Assembly: GCF_008180615.1 (NCBI RefSeq) | Contig: NZ_VTEH01000011.1 | Coordinates: 147,300-211,299, forward strand | Source: Rossellomorea vietnamensis | GTDB taxonomy: Bacteria > Bacillota > Bacilli > Bacillales > Bacillaceae_B | Length of the DNA: 64,000 bases | Reading direction: 5' to 3' | In this document: one piece after another, positions 36,082 through 44,759 of the stretch | Numbering within the stretch: position 1 is the stretch's first letter | How the letters are laid out: each line of letters begins with the position of its first letter | Position numbers and translations under genes: made by a program | Notes under the pieces: generated by a model | Told to the model about the DNA's origin: nothing | Seen by the model: only the letters and a program-made list of their open reading frames with translations | The model's database searches: none

Positions 36082-36882
36082 TTATAAATTTACGGCAGGG
36101 TTATGCCTGCCAGACCGATGTGGTGTTTGGCACCTATACCACTCCAGGCATAAAAGAAAAATGATGACCATATCAATGGCATCACCGCCATAATACATCA
36201 ACAGAGCACCGGTCTCCGAGTCTCCCGCTGGAACACCGGCAGGCGGGTTTCCGTAGAGAAACTTAGCCAGAATGCCGTGACTCGCAAGGGCAAGGACCAG
36301 GACAACAGAACGATAATAAATCGATGGTTTGTGAGGCGCTGGATCAAAAGTCACCATTGAAACCGTGAAGAGGTATCCTGCCAGAAAGATGTGAATATGG
36401 ATGAGGACAAGCAAAATCCAATTATGATGCATGATTTGGTACAGGTCGGTAGTGTATAAAATCCATAACCCTCCCATATTGAGCAGAGAAGCCGTAATGG
36501 GGTCAGTTAATAGCCTGACAGGAGTACTTTTTAAGATGAAAGTAAACCGCCGTGCCATTCTGACATTCACCGTTCTTAGTAACAGAGTAAGCGGAGCCGA
36601 AATAACAATGAGAAGAGGAGCAAGCATTCCCAGCAGCAGATGGGCTGCCATATGATAAGTGAAGCTGGAATGCGCACGTTCAGCAATCGGTCCAACAACA
36701 GAGGCAGCAGCGCAGCTCATTCCGGCAATCCAAAAAAAGATCCGATGGACCGGCCAAGGGCTGAACTTCATATTGGAACGTTTAACTGCAAATACATATA
36801 ACAGCATCGCTGCAGCAAATGTCATCAAAGCCGCTAAGCCTCCGGCGCCCATACCCCCATGATGAATGTGCTCATTGGCCAT
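36082..36882 (-). CDS. ctaG: Cytochrome c oxidase assembly factor CtaG
   Basis: 266-residue membrane protein of the CtaG_caa3 family with about seven helices. Conserved His-rich helices include HSSFTYHMAAHLLLGMLAP, MHHNWILLVLIHIHIFLAGYLF and ALASHGILAKFLY. The N-terminus has HIHHGG, a possible metal-contacting sequence. In B. subtilis CtaG is needed for caa3 oxidase assembly. Here it is away from oxidase genes and paired with a DUF2243 membrane protein that overlaps it by 11 bases. Confidence 0.87.
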   Translation of the reverse strand: MANEHIHHGGMGAGGLAALMTFAAAMLLYVFAVKRSNMKFSPWPVHRIFFWIAGMSCAAASVVGPIAERAHSSFTYHMAAHLLLGMLAPLLIVISAPLTLLLRTVNVRMARRFTFILKSTPVRLLTDPITASLLNMGGLWILYTTDLYQIMHHNWILLVLIHIHIFLAGYLFTVSMVTFDPAPHKPSIYYRSVVLVLALASHGILAKFLYGNPPAGVPAGDSETGALLMYYGGDAIDMVIIFLLCLEWYRCQTPHRSGRHNPAVNL

Positions 36883-37345
36883 TTGTCAGCTCTCCTTTTT
36901 GGTTCTTGTCTTCTTTTCCTGTCTTAAGTGTTATTAAAATTCCTGCCAATAACAGCACAGCGGCAATGATGTTCCATACCCAGTCATATACCCACACGTT
37001 ATCCACATAACGGATTTGATGGATTCGCATGATTTTGTGATGAATGGTCCCATCATACAATTGAAAGCCGCCGCTGCCCAGCAGCATCCCGCCCCACCAT
37101 CTCTTCAGCCAAAATGTCCCTTTACGGCGAAGGTCGGCGAGCATAAATAATCCAGCTATTGTCGCGAACCAGCTGAAGGCATGAAATAATCCATCAGAGA
37201 CAAGCCCGATGGCGGTGGTCGATTTGTCATAAAAATGGTGCCAGTGAAGAAGCTGGTGAAATACCGTCTCATCGACAAATGCAGCCAGCCCCAAGCCAAA
37301 GAAGATCCCTGATATCAGATTGCGTGATAAATTAGTCCGTTTCAT
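36872..37345 (-). CDS. DUF2243 family membrane protein
   Basis: 157-residue protein with four helices. The family sequences GIFFGLGLAAFVDETVFHQLLHWHHFY and GLFHAFSW near the N-terminus and GGFQLYDGTIHHKIMRIHQIRY in the middle are rich in conserved His. GGAGGGAG lies 6 bases before the chosen ATG. It overlaps ctaG, forming a two-gene unit commonly seen in bacilli and actinobacteria. A function in copper or heme-copper oxidase assembly is plausible but unproven. Confidence 0.85.
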   Translation of the reverse strand: MKRTNLSRNLISGIFFGLGLAAFVDETVFHQLLHWHHFYDKSTTAIGLVSDGLFHAFSWFATIAGLFMLADLRRKGTFWLKRWWGGMLLGSGGFQLYDGTIHHKIMRIHQIRYVDNVWVYDWVWNIIAAVLLLAGILITLKTGKEDKNQKGELTNGQ

Positions 37346-37529
37346 AAATACTCCCTCCACAAGTTACCTTTTTACAGTTTGTCCAAGATACAAGGAATTT
37401 AAAGGCTGGCATAACCCTAATTGTTATAATTTACAGAATAATTACCTTATTTATGGTAAAATAAACACAATCACATTAATTGCAGATGTAGTTCATCCGA
37501 AAGGAATTTTATAAAAGGAGGACTAACCT

Positions 37530-37670
37530 ATGTTATGGTGGACATTTGGATTGATATTGTTCTTTTCAATCATCGCTAATTTATTGCGGCCGAGGAAGAC
37601 GTTTGACGATAAGGAAAATGTGATCCAGGAAGAGGAAAGGGCCAAAGCACAGAGCTGGTTTGGCGGCTGA
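37530..37670 (+). CDS. Small membrane protein (46 aa)
   Basis: 46-codon frame. The product has one helix (MLWWTFGLILFFSIIANLL) then a charged cytoplasmic tail (RPRKTFDDKENVIQEEERAK) ending WFGG. AAAAGGAGG lies 7 bases before the ATG and a strong terminator follows at 37712, so this is a genuine monocistronic gene. No family recognised. Confidence 0.78.
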   Translation: MLWWTFGLILFFSIIANLLRPRKTFDDKENVIQEEERAKAQSWFGG

Positions 37671-37711
37671 GGTCTTTGACATGAAGTGTCCTTTTATCTG
37701 GAGAAAGCAAT

Positions 37712-37753
37712 AAAAAGACGCAGAGTCCTTATTGGAAATCTGCGTCTTTTTCT
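37712..37753 (+). terminator. Rho-independent terminator
   Basis: AAAAAGACGCAGA pairs with TCTGCGTCTTTTT around a 15-base loop, after the 46-codon gene. Confidence 0.88.
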
Positions 37754-37816
37754 TTGCCTTCCAATTGTTTCTCATTCTAGATTGAAGCAAGACATGGTTC
37801 AATCAGATACACCATC

Positions 37817-38368
37817 CTATAGATCATCTGCGTCCCTAAACTGCTTATTCCATCGTTCGGCTTTTTTCAGGGAAGGAAGGTCATTCAATATGTCACCAGG
37901 CCTCACGCCTGCACCAATCAGGTAATCAGTGAACTCCATGTTTACGAACTCAAAAATATAATTGAACTGCTGCACCAAAGGCAGTCCTTTGATGTTTGCA
38001 CTGCTTCCGCCCGTAATAACGACATAAGCTTTTTTCTTTGCCAGCTCTTGCTTAAGGTTGAAACGCTCATCGCGAAGGTACTGAGACCATCGATCAAAAT
38101 AGTTCTTCATCGGTCCGCTCATTCCATACCAATAAAGGGGAGTGGCAAACAATAGGACATCATGCTCCAGCATCAGATGGACCAACTCTTCGTAATCATC
38201 ATTGACCGGAGAGAAGCCTTCTTCCGTATGTCTCATATCGATGATCGGCTGTATATCTTTATCTGCTAAAGATACGATTGTATGATCGGTTCCCTCCAGT
38301 ATCTTGTTTGCCAGGTACTCCGAATTGCCATTCTTCCTGGTGCTCCCCAACAAAGCTAAAATCTTCAT
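37817..38368 (-). CDS. Flavodoxin-like NAD(P)H-dependent FMN reductase
   Basis: 183-residue protein of the NADPH-dependent FMN reductase fold. MKILALLGSTRKNGNSEYLA is the FMN phosphate loop; LLFATPLYWYGMSGPMKNYFDRW is the isoalloxazine-binding segment. No Fe-S cysteines. The ATG at 38368 is preferred because GAGGAG lies at proper spacing; another ATG two codons upstream is close to it. Single gene. Likely quinone or azo/nitro reductase activity. Confidence 0.85.
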   Translation of the reverse strand: MKILALLGSTRKNGNSEYLANKILEGTDHTIVSLADKDIQPIIDMRHTEEGFSPVNDDYEELVHLMLEHDVLLFATPLYWYGMSGPMKNYFDRWSQYLRDERFNLKQELAKKKAYVVITGGSSANIKGLPLVQQFNYIFEFVNMEFTDYLIGAGVRPGDILNDLPSLKKAERWNKQFRDADDL

Positions 38369-38612
38369 CAGCATACACTCCTCTTTCTGCTCTTATGTAG
38401 TATATTTCAGAAAGCCCATTCTGTTTCCAATAGTTCGGGATGCTTTTTAAAAATGACAGAATTTATTCACACATGCCTGCCTTTCTCTTTTTACATAAGG
38501 ATGTTTTCGCAGTGATTGGGGTGATTTTAAAAGTACCAATAAAGAGACCGTACGTTTTCCCCATTCATCCATTTACATATAAAAGCAACGATCTTTTAGA
38601 AAGGAGCATATA
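38369..38612. other. Intergenic stretch
   Basis: AT-rich, holds the promoter side of the flavodoxin-like gene. No open frame with a ribosome site was found. Confidence 0.45.
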
Positions 38613-38653
38613 AAAAACAAGCACAGAACCGAGGAGGATGCTGTGCTTGTTTC
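38613..38653 (-). terminator. Rho-independent terminator of the aminopeptidase gene
   Basis: AAACAAGCACAG pairs with CTGTGCTTGTTT around a 14-base loop; on the minus strand it is followed by TTTTTTA. Confidence 0.85.
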
Positions 38654-38676
38654 ATGATCTTACCGTCCGTGTTCTG

Positions 38677-39783
38677 TTATAGCAGGGCCTCGGCATTCAA
38701 TCCAGCCAGTGAGTCAACCACAAATCGGCCGTCTTTGCTGATCAGCACGCCATCAAAATAGACTTCTCCGCCACCGAATTCAGGCTTCATCATTAAGACG
38801 ATATCCCAGTGGATTGAGGACTTATTTCCATTATCGGCAGCATCATATGCCTCGCCGAGAGCAAGGTGAAGGCTGCCGTTGATTTTTTCATCAAAGCCGA
38901 TGTCATTCATGATGTGGTTGATATGGGGATTGACCCCCAATGCGAATTCGCCTATGAACCGGGCACCTTCGTCTGAATCCAGAAGTTCGGTCAGTTTCTG
39001 GTTATTATCACTTTTGCAGTCTGTAATTTTGCCATTTTCAAAGGTAAGTTGGATATTTGAAAATGTTTGCCCGGCATAGATGGATTTCGTGTTGAAGGTG
39101 ATGCTGCCATTTACCGAGTCTTTGACGGGGGCTGTGAACACTTCGCCATCGGGAAGATTTATTTTGCCGTCACATTTGATGGCCGGTATATCTTTTATAG
39201 AGAAGGTGAGGTCCGTGCCAGGCGCGAGGATGCGCACATTCTCTGTATTGTTCATCAGCTCGACAAGCGCATCCATTGCTTTGGACATTTTGCTGTAATC
39301 CATCGTGCAGGTTTCATATAGAAAGTCTGTGTAGGTTTCCGTGCTCATCTCAGCCAGCTGGGCGTATGCTTTAGTCGGGATATTGAACAGCACCCATTTC
39401 TTTTTCAGCTGTTCATCGCTGACAGGTTTATAGGCTTGACGGTACACATTCCTTTTTTCAGAAGGGATATCAGCAAACTCTGAAATATTATTTTCTCCTA
39501 ATATGAGGATGACGGCATCCATTTCTTTCATTTGAGCGAGCTTATGTTTAGCGTCCGCCTCGAATTGTTCTTGGGTACCTGAAAGCATCATTTTACGGTT
39601 GATTCGATAATCTGTCTGTTCGACAAATACGTGACCGCCGGCTTTAAAGACTTCATCCATGAAAGGAGCGATATAATTGTAATCATGGATATCCAGTGCC
39701 TCGATTAGTACTTTCTGGCCCTCTTGGACATTCAGGGAGTACCGGACAACTGTTTGTGCGAGAGTATGTAATCTTGAGTCCAT
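38677..39783 (-). CDS. Aminopeptidase, M29 family
   Basis: 368-residue member of the M29 (AmpS/PepS, thermophilic aminopeptidase) family. Recognisable are the N-terminal NVQEGQKVLIEALDIHDYNY, the catalytic-domain TDLTFSIKD, the acidic ligands in INLPDGEVFTAPV, then RFIGEFALGVNPHI, HLALGEAY and SSIHWDIVLMM with the metal-binding Glu/His/Asp. The length is slightly under the usual 410. GAGGGGG lies 6 bases before the ATG. It removes N-terminal residues from peptides in the cytoplasm. Confidence 0.88.
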   Translation of the reverse strand: MDSRLHTLAQTVVRYSLNVQEGQKVLIEALDIHDYNYIAPFMDEVFKAGGHVFVEQTDYRINRKMMLSGTQEQFEADAKHKLAQMKEMDAVILILGENNISEFADIPSEKRNVYRQAYKPVSDEQLKKKWVLFNIPTKAYAQLAEMSTETYTDFLYETCTMDYSKMSKAMDALVELMNNTENVRILAPGTDLTFSIKDIPAIKCDGKINLPDGEVFTAPVKDSVNGSITFNTKSIYAGQTFSNIQLTFENGKITDCKSDNNQKLTELLDSDEGARFIGEFALGVNPHINHIMNDIGFDEKINGSLHLALGEAYDAADNGNKSSIHWDIVLMMKPEFGGGEVYFDGVLISKDGRFVVDSLAGLNAEALL

Positions 39784-39988
39784 TCTGCTTCCCCCTCTTG
39801 TGATGAATAATGAATTAAAACAACCGCTGCAGAGACGGATGTTTGGTGAAAAAACTTACGTACTCAATTCTAGCACATGGAACATAAGGAATATATGCCT
39901 TTTCATGGATAGGACTCTGTACGAGTTGAAGAAAGACGCGATTGGGTTTTGCATAGAGATAGGTGATAACGGAAGTGCTGGAAGAGGT

Positions 39989-40390
39989 TTAACGAAGCCA
40001 TTTTACTGTATTGATTCTTGTCCCTTCTTCAGAGGAAGAACTTATAGAGAACTCATCCATGATACTTTTCACACCAGGAAGGCCAGCCCCCAATCCGCCA
40101 GAAGTGGAATAGCCGATTTCCATTACTTTTTGAAGGTCTGCGATTCCTGGACCTGAATCTGCCGCATAGATTCTAATTCCGGTTTGTGACAAGGATTGAT
40201 GTTTATAGAGAATAATCTGCCCATGTTGGGCATATAAGTAGAGGTTTCTGGCCAATTCGCTGACGACGGTGATAATTCTGGTCTGGTCGAGCGTGCTGAA
40301 ACCCAATTCTTTTGCAAAGTTTCTTACAAAGGTTCGGGCTGTTGCAATGTCTTTCAAGTCTTTGATGAGAATCGTGGCTAACTCTTCCAT
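39989..40390 (-). CDS. RsbT-like serine/threonine kinase (orphan)
   Basis: 133-residue GHKL-type anti-sigma/RsbT-family kinase, the same length as B. subtilis RsbT. Strong matches to that protein include ELGFSTLDQTRIITVVSELA, ARNLYLYAQHGQI, DSGPGI (ATP-binding motif) and GYSTSGGLGAGLPGVKSIMD, ending KWLR. AGGAGG lies 7 bases before the chosen ATG. Unlike classical rsbT it has no rsbR, rsbS, rsbU or sigB beside it. It may be a second stressosome output or an uncoupled switch kinase. Confidence 0.88.
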   Translation of the reverse strand: MEELATILIKDLKDIATARTFVRNFAKELGFSTLDQTRIITVVSELARNLYLYAQHGQIILYKHQSLSQTGIRIYAADSGPGIADLQKVMEIGYSTSGGLGAGLPGVKSIMDEFSISSSSEEGTRINTVKWLR

Positions 40391-40721
40391 TTTTATCCCT
40401 CCTGATTTTCTCTTCATTGATTTAACCATATCGGCTTCTGAGAGCTGTCACGAAAAAAGGGATAAGCATCTTATTTAGGTGAACAGAACCGAGTGTATTA
40501 GTACGAACAGTATAATAAACTAAGACTATCATAAGAAATCTTGTATTAAACCTATGTAGCAAACCAGCCACTTTCTATAGGTGTCTTTTTTTTTGAGAAC
40601 GTTTTAATGGGGTTATATAGATGAGAGGAGGGAAATGAGACGTTACCTTACTGATATATTACCCAGCATCCATCTTTACGAAAGGAGTGGCTGTAAAAAC
40701 CTGGACATGAAAAAGAAAAGA
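40391..40721. other. Intergenic stretch
   Basis: No gene supported. The open frames here lack ribosome sites and read through the terminator of the neighbouring small gene. Confidence 0.45.
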
Positions 40722-40755
40722 GAAAAAAACCCCGATGCAGGCGCAGCGGGGATGC
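40722..40755 (-). terminator. Rho-independent terminator of a small leftward gene
   Basis: On the minus strand CCCCG pairs with CGGGG with extra TGC/GCA pairs inside, then seven T. Confidence 0.8.
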
Positions 40756-40763
40756 TTTATCTA

Positions 40764-40931
40764 TTATTGTTTTACGAGTTCTTCTTCAAAGAAGAAAGTA
40801 GTAGGATATTCTTTCACGATATATGAATATCTTTTCATGTTTTTAACATATTGTGATTTGATGATTGTGACAGTTTCCTTAGATGATTTAATGTTGACTT
40901 CATCACCTACGTTGAATAGACATTTTCCCAT
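40764..40931 (-). CDS. Small hypothetical protein (55 aa)
   Basis: 55-codon frame starting ATG after AAAGGATGA. The product MGKCLFNVGDEVNIKSSKET, then VTIIKSQYVKNMKRYSYIVK, ends EYPTTFFFEEELVKQ. The alternation suggests a small beta-barrel (SH3- or KOW-like): 'VGDEV' is typical of such folds. A terminator follows the stop. No named family recognised. Confidence 0.75.
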   Translation of the reverse strand: MGKCLFNVGDEVNIKSSKETVTIIKSQYVKNMKRYSYIVKEYPTTFFFEEELVKQ

Positions 40932-41068
40932 GATCTCATCCTTTCGGGTTTAGTGATTTTATGATAACCAATGGCTCTAGTGTACTGTTGAAAATTGATA
41001 AAAGGAGAAATAAAGAAGGCAAGCCAATTTGCTTGCCCTTGTCTATTCTGTGGTGCATCAAATGAAGA

Positions 41069-41512
41069 TTAACCGCGTCTTCCGCCTCTGCCGCCGCGCT
41101 TCGTTTCCGTGTTGCGCTTCAGTGACGTAAGATTTTCTTCGCTGGTTTTGAGGAATTTAGCCATTTTATCTTCGAAAGATTCTTTAGGCTTGAAGTTTCC
41201 TTTTGAGCGGAAATCTTTATTTGGTCTGCCGTCTCTTCCTTGGCGCGGAGGTCGTTTAGTGAAAGTTGAACCTTCTGGTTTATCCACCGCTTTTTTGATT
41301 GACAAGGCAATTTTGCCCGCATTCTCACTAATTACCTTAACCTCAACTTCATCGCCTACTTTAAGATGGTCGTTAACATCTTTAACATAGCTGTCCGCCA
41401 CCTCACTGATATGCACGAGACCGGTTGAGCCTTCGGGTAATTCCACGAATGCCCCAAAATTAGTGATACCAGTTACTTTACCTTTAACCTTGCTGCCTAT
41501 TTCGATTGCCAA
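41069..41512 (-). CDS. S1-domain RNA-binding protein, YabR-like
   Basis: 147-residue protein. The S1 domain (residues 1-75) has GSKVKGKVTGITNFGAFVEL, STGLVHISEVADSYVKDVND and KVGDEVEVKVI, closely following B. subtilis YabR. The C-terminal half is basic and Arg/Gly-rich (KRPPRQGRDGRPNKDFRSKG; ending RGGRGGRRG), fit for RNA or ribosome contacts. The start is TTG at 41512, 9 bases after AAGGGGG. It is not in the divIC-spoIIE context of yabR, so it may be a paralogue. Confidence 0.86.
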   Translation of the reverse strand: MAIEIGSKVKGKVTGITNFGAFVELPEGSTGLVHISEVADSYVKDVNDHLKVGDEVEVKVISENAGKIALSIKKAVDKPEGSTFTKRPPRQGRDGRPNKDFRSKGNFKPKESFEDKMAKFLKTSEENLTSLKRNTETKRGGRGGRRG

Positions 41513-41924
41513 AAAAAGTTCCCCCTTAATAATTGTAACAACACTTTATTATAACAAATATATCACAGAATATCTAATGGTGTTTCATGGCTTTGTAATT
41601 AGTGGTGAATTTTTGAGAGTTCACTTGATTTTTCCAAGGATTATGTAATGTTCTTATTCAGATCAGGAGTGTCTGTGCTCAGCAGAGTCCGCTAACATCT
41701 TCCGCAATTGGAGGCTGGCTTATCTGAATATTCCTTAGGGGATATTTCAAGATAATCATGCAGATTTTTTTGATTAGCCACTAAAGTTACGAAAAGTAGC
41801 TAAAGAAAGAAGTTCATTCCATTATTTAGTCCAAAACAGGATAAAATGAATATTTCCTGAAACTCATATTGGTATCCTTTTTCAGGAAAAAGAATGAATT
41901 ATCCAACCAAGGAACTATTTGTAA
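41513..41924. other. Intergenic stretch upstream of the iron operon
   Basis: No gene seen. An imperfect inverted repeat TTCCTGAAA...TTTTTCAGGAA lies near 41855-41890. The part to the right holds Fur boxes. Confidence 0.45.
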
Positions 41925-42025
41925 AAATAGTGATAATTATTTTCAATTAGTCGTTGACAATGATTATCAATTAGAAGTATCATAGACATGGGTCAAATGA
42001 TAATGATTTTCAATATCATCATCAA
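41925..42025 (+). promoter_or_regulatory. Fur-controlled promoter of yclNOPQ
   Basis: TTGACA (41954-41959) and TATCAT (41978-41983) form a promoter with 18-base spacing. Fur-box-like sequences overlap and flank it: TGATAATTATTTTCAATTA (from 41930), TGACAATGATTATCAATTA (from 41955) and ATGATAATGATTTTCAAT (from about 41998). Repression by Fur-iron is expected. Confidence 0.8.
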
Positions 42026-42060
42026 TGTCCCAAATACAATGAAAGTTTTGGGGATTTACC

Positions 42061-43011
42061 ATGAAACAAAGATACCTTCTCGCCGCACTCATCTTGCTGT
42101 CGATTCTGTCCTTATTTATAGGGGTGAGCAGTATCACGCCAATGGATTTATTGGATATCCATTCTGAAGAAACACAAATATTCCTTATCAGCAGGCTGCC
42201 AAGATTAGCTGCAATCATTCTTGCAGGAGCCGGGATGAGTATCGCTGGATTGATCATGCAAAGCTTGAGCAGGAATAAGTTTGTTTCACCGACAACGGCC
42301 GGGACGCTGGATGCCACACGACTGGGCATTCTGGTTTCCATGATCTTGTTCGTGAATGCTTCCATGATTGAAAAAATGATCGTCGCTTTTGTATTTGCGC
42401 TTGCCGGCACATTTTTATTCATGCAAATACTAGATCGGATCAAATTCAAGGATGCAGTATTTATTCCGCTAGTAGGATTGATGTTTGGAAATATCCTTTC
42501 CTCCATCACGACATTCTTTGCTTATAAATCCAATGTGATTCAGAACATGGCAGCATGGCTTCAAGGTGATTTCTCGCTGATAATGAAGGGCAGATATGAA
42601 CTGCTATACATAAGTATCCCCATTATGATCATTGCTTATTTTTATGCCAACCGGTTCACCGTCGCAGGGATGGGAGAGGATTTTTCAAAAAATTTAGGTG
42701 TGGGTTATCGTAGTGTCGTAAACTCCGGCCTGATCCTGGTTGCTCTCATCACGGTTTCCGTTGTTCTTACGGTAGGGATGATTCCGTTTGTCGGATTGAT
42801 CATACCGAATATCGTCTCCATCTATAAGGGAGACCACTTACAGAGGACATTGCCGCATACAGCCATGCTGGGAGCGGTCTTCCTGCTCGTCTGCGATATA
42901 TTGGGACGGATTATTATTTTTCCATATGAAATCACGATCAGTTTAATGGTCGGGGTGATTGGAAGCGCCATCTTCCTGTTCTTGCTGTTTAGGAGGAAGG
43001 CTTATGCGTAA
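42061..43011 (+). CDS. yclN: Petrobactin-type siderophore ABC permease YclN
   Basis: 316-residue FecCD-type permease with eight to ten helices, matching YclN (FpbN) of the petrobactin system. Signatures are LISRLPRLAAIILAGAGMSI and QSLSRNKFVSPTTAG near the N-terminus, GMIPFVGLIIPNIV and DHLQRTLPHTAMLGAVFLL, the coupling region, near the C-terminus. First gene of the operon, directly downstream of the Fur boxes. The ATG is close to GGGGATTTACC. It overlaps yclO by 8 bases. Confidence 0.9.
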   Translation: MKQRYLLAALILLSILSLFIGVSSITPMDLLDIHSEETQIFLISRLPRLAAIILAGAGMSIAGLIMQSLSRNKFVSPTTAGTLDATRLGILVSMILFVNASMIEKMIVAFVFALAGTFLFMQILDRIKFKDAVFIPLVGLMFGNILSSITTFFAYKSNVIQNMAAWLQGDFSLIMKGRYELLYISIPIMIIAYFYANRFTVAGMGEDFSKNLGVGYRSVVNSGLILVALITVSVVLTVGMIPFVGLIIPNIVSIYKGDHLQRTLPHTAMLGAVFLLVCDILGRIIIFPYEITISLMVGVIGSAIFLFLLFRRKAYA

Positions 43012-43957
43012 TAATTTTTGGAAGTTTACGATATTGATTGTTTTGGCCCTGTCGCTATGCGGACTCTACCTGTTTTACGAGTTGAATGGAAGCTATGATT
43101 ATGCCCTGCCGAGGCGGGGGGTCAAATTGCTCGCCATGGTGCTGACGGCTGCGGCAATCGCTTATTCAACGGTTGTATTCCAAACGATTACCCATAACCG
43201 GATTTTGACGCCGAGTATCATGGGGCTCGATTCACTTTACATGTTAATTCAGACGGTCATCATTTTCTTCTTAGGCTCTGGAAGTGTCATGGCCATTAAT
43301 AAGCAGGTGAATTTCTTTATCTCGACCGCCATGATGATAATTTTTGCGCTGCTGTTGTATAAATTGTTCTTCCATAAGAGGAAACAGCCGATCTACTTTC
43401 TGCTGCTGGTTGGGATCATTCTGGGGACATTCTTCGGGTCGATCTCCACCTTCCTGCAGGTGCTGATCGATCCAAACGAATTCTTCAGCATACAAGATAA
43501 AATGTTTGCCAGTTTCAATAATGTGAGTGATGAACTGGTTTGGCTGTCTCTGCTGCTGGTCGGTGTAACTACCGCAATCGGGTGGCGGTCGATGAGCCAA
43601 TTGGATGTTGTCTCCCTGGGAAGGGAAACAGCGGTAAATCTGGGGGTTCCTTACGACAAACTGGTTCAGAGGATGCTTGTTATCTCGGCTGTTCTCATTG
43701 CCATCTCGACTGCACTCGTAGGGCCGATCACCTTTTTTGGCCTGATTGTGGCGAATTTATCCTATCAGTTCTTTAACACCTACAAACATACTTCCCTGGT
43801 TACAGGGGCCATCATCATCAGCATCATTGCCCTGGTGGGAGGACAGTGGGTTGTGGAAAGAATCTTTACCTTCTCTACGACATTGAGTGTCATTGTGAAC
43901 TTTATAGGCGGAATCTACTTTATCTACTTATTACTGAAGGAGAGCAGATCGTCATGA
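43004..43957 (+). CDS. yclO: Petrobactin-type siderophore ABC permease YclO
   Basis: 317-residue second FecCD-like permease. The usual motifs appear as LPRRGVKLLAMVLTAAAIAY, NRILTPSIMGLDSLY and LVGPITFFGLIVANLSYQF, characteristic of YclO (FpbO). The start at 43004 follows AGGAGGAAGG and lies inside the end of yclN. Stop and yclP start overlap as ATGA. It forms the heterodimeric channel with YclN. Confidence 0.9.
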   Translation: MRNNFWKFTILIVLALSLCGLYLFYELNGSYDYALPRRGVKLLAMVLTAAAIAYSTVVFQTITHNRILTPSIMGLDSLYMLIQTVIIFFLGSGSVMAINKQVNFFISTAMMIIFALLLYKLFFHKRKQPIYFLLLVGIILGTFFGSISTFLQVLIDPNEFFSIQDKMFASFNNVSDELVWLSLLLVGVTTAIGWRSMSQLDVVSLGRETAVNLGVPYDKLVQRMLVISAVLIAISTALVGPITFFGLIVANLSYQFFNTYKHTSLVTGAIIISIIALVGGQWVVERIFTFSTTLSVIVNFIGGIYFIYLLLKESRSS

Positions 43958-44712
43958 TAAGCATTAAAGGCCTTTCGAAATCGTATGGAAAGAAAAAAGT
44001 CGTCGAAGATGTCAACGTCACTATTAAGCGGGGCAAGATTACATCTTTCATCGGGCCCAATGGTGCAGGAAAGTCCACCCTTTTATCGATGGTCAGCCGC
44101 CTGATGGACAGTGACAGCGGTGAAGTCCTTGTTGACAATGACAATGTGAACAAGATGAAGTCCAACGACCTGGCTAAAAGGGTGTCGATTCTCAAACAGT
44201 CCAATTTCATGAATGTCAGGCTGACGGTGAAGGAGCTTGTCTCGTTCGGCAGGTTCCCTTATTCCAAAGGGCGCTTGACCCAAGAGGATGAAAAAGTGGT
44301 TGATAGGGCAATAGATTACATGAATCTTCGTGAATTAGAGAATCGTTTCATGGATGAGTTGTCGGGAGGGCAAAAGCAAAGGGCTTTCATCGCCATGGTC
44401 ATTGCCCAGGATACAGACTATATCCTGCTGGATGAACCGTTGAATAATCTGGACATGAAGCATTCTGTCCAGATCATGAAAATGCTGCGCAAACTTGTGG
44501 ATGAACTGGGAAAAACAGTTGTTGTCGTCCTGCACGATATCAATTTTGCCTCCATTTATTCCGACAGAATTGTGGCCATGAAGGATGGAAAGGTTGTCAA
44601 AGAAGGACCGACAGAATCGATCATCCAAACCGAACCATTGAGAGAAATCTACGGAATGGATATCCCTATACAGGAAATGAACGACTGCCGGATCTGTGTT
44701 TATTTTAAATAG
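43954..44712 (+). CDS. yclP: Petrobactin-type siderophore ABC ATPase YclP
   Basis: 252-residue ATPase, the same length as B. subtilis YclP (FpbP). It has GPNGAGKST (Walker A), LSGGQKQRAFIAMVIAQ (signature), YILLDEPLNNLDM (Walker B) and the switch His in VVLHDINFA. Translation is coupled to yclO through the ATGA overlap. It drives iron-siderophore import through YclNO. Confidence 0.92.
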   Translation: MISIKGLSKSYGKKKVVEDVNVTIKRGKITSFIGPNGAGKSTLLSMVSRLMDSDSGEVLVDNDNVNKMKSNDLAKRVSILKQSNFMNVRLTVKELVSFGRFPYSKGRLTQEDEKVVDRAIDYMNLRELENRFMDELSGGQKQRAFIAMVIAQDTDYILLDEPLNNLDMKHSVQIMKMLRKLVDELGKTVVVVLHDINFASIYSDRIVAMKDGKVVKEGPTESIIQTEPLREIYGMDIPIQEMNDCRICVYFK

Positions 44713-44726
44713 ATTTGCATGGTTGG

Positions 44727-44759
44727 TTTCCGCTGCAGGTGAGCGACTCCGCTCCAATC
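44727..44759. repeat. Remnant of a family B repeat
   Basis: TTTCCGCTGCAGGTGAGCGACTCCGCTCCAATC keeps short pieces of the family B ends (CCGCTGCAGGTGAG, GACTCCGC, TCCAATC) with the centre missing. It lies between yclP and yclQ and may explain why these operon genes are 290 bp apart. Confidence 0.45.

Noticed and set aside
39800..40156. 118-codon rightward frame
   Set aside because: It is antisense to the end of the clearly conserved RsbT-like gene and has no ribosome site or recognisable fold.
40635..40826. 63-codon rightward frame
   Set aside because: It runs through the terminator and antisense to the 55-codon gene; composition is not protein-like.
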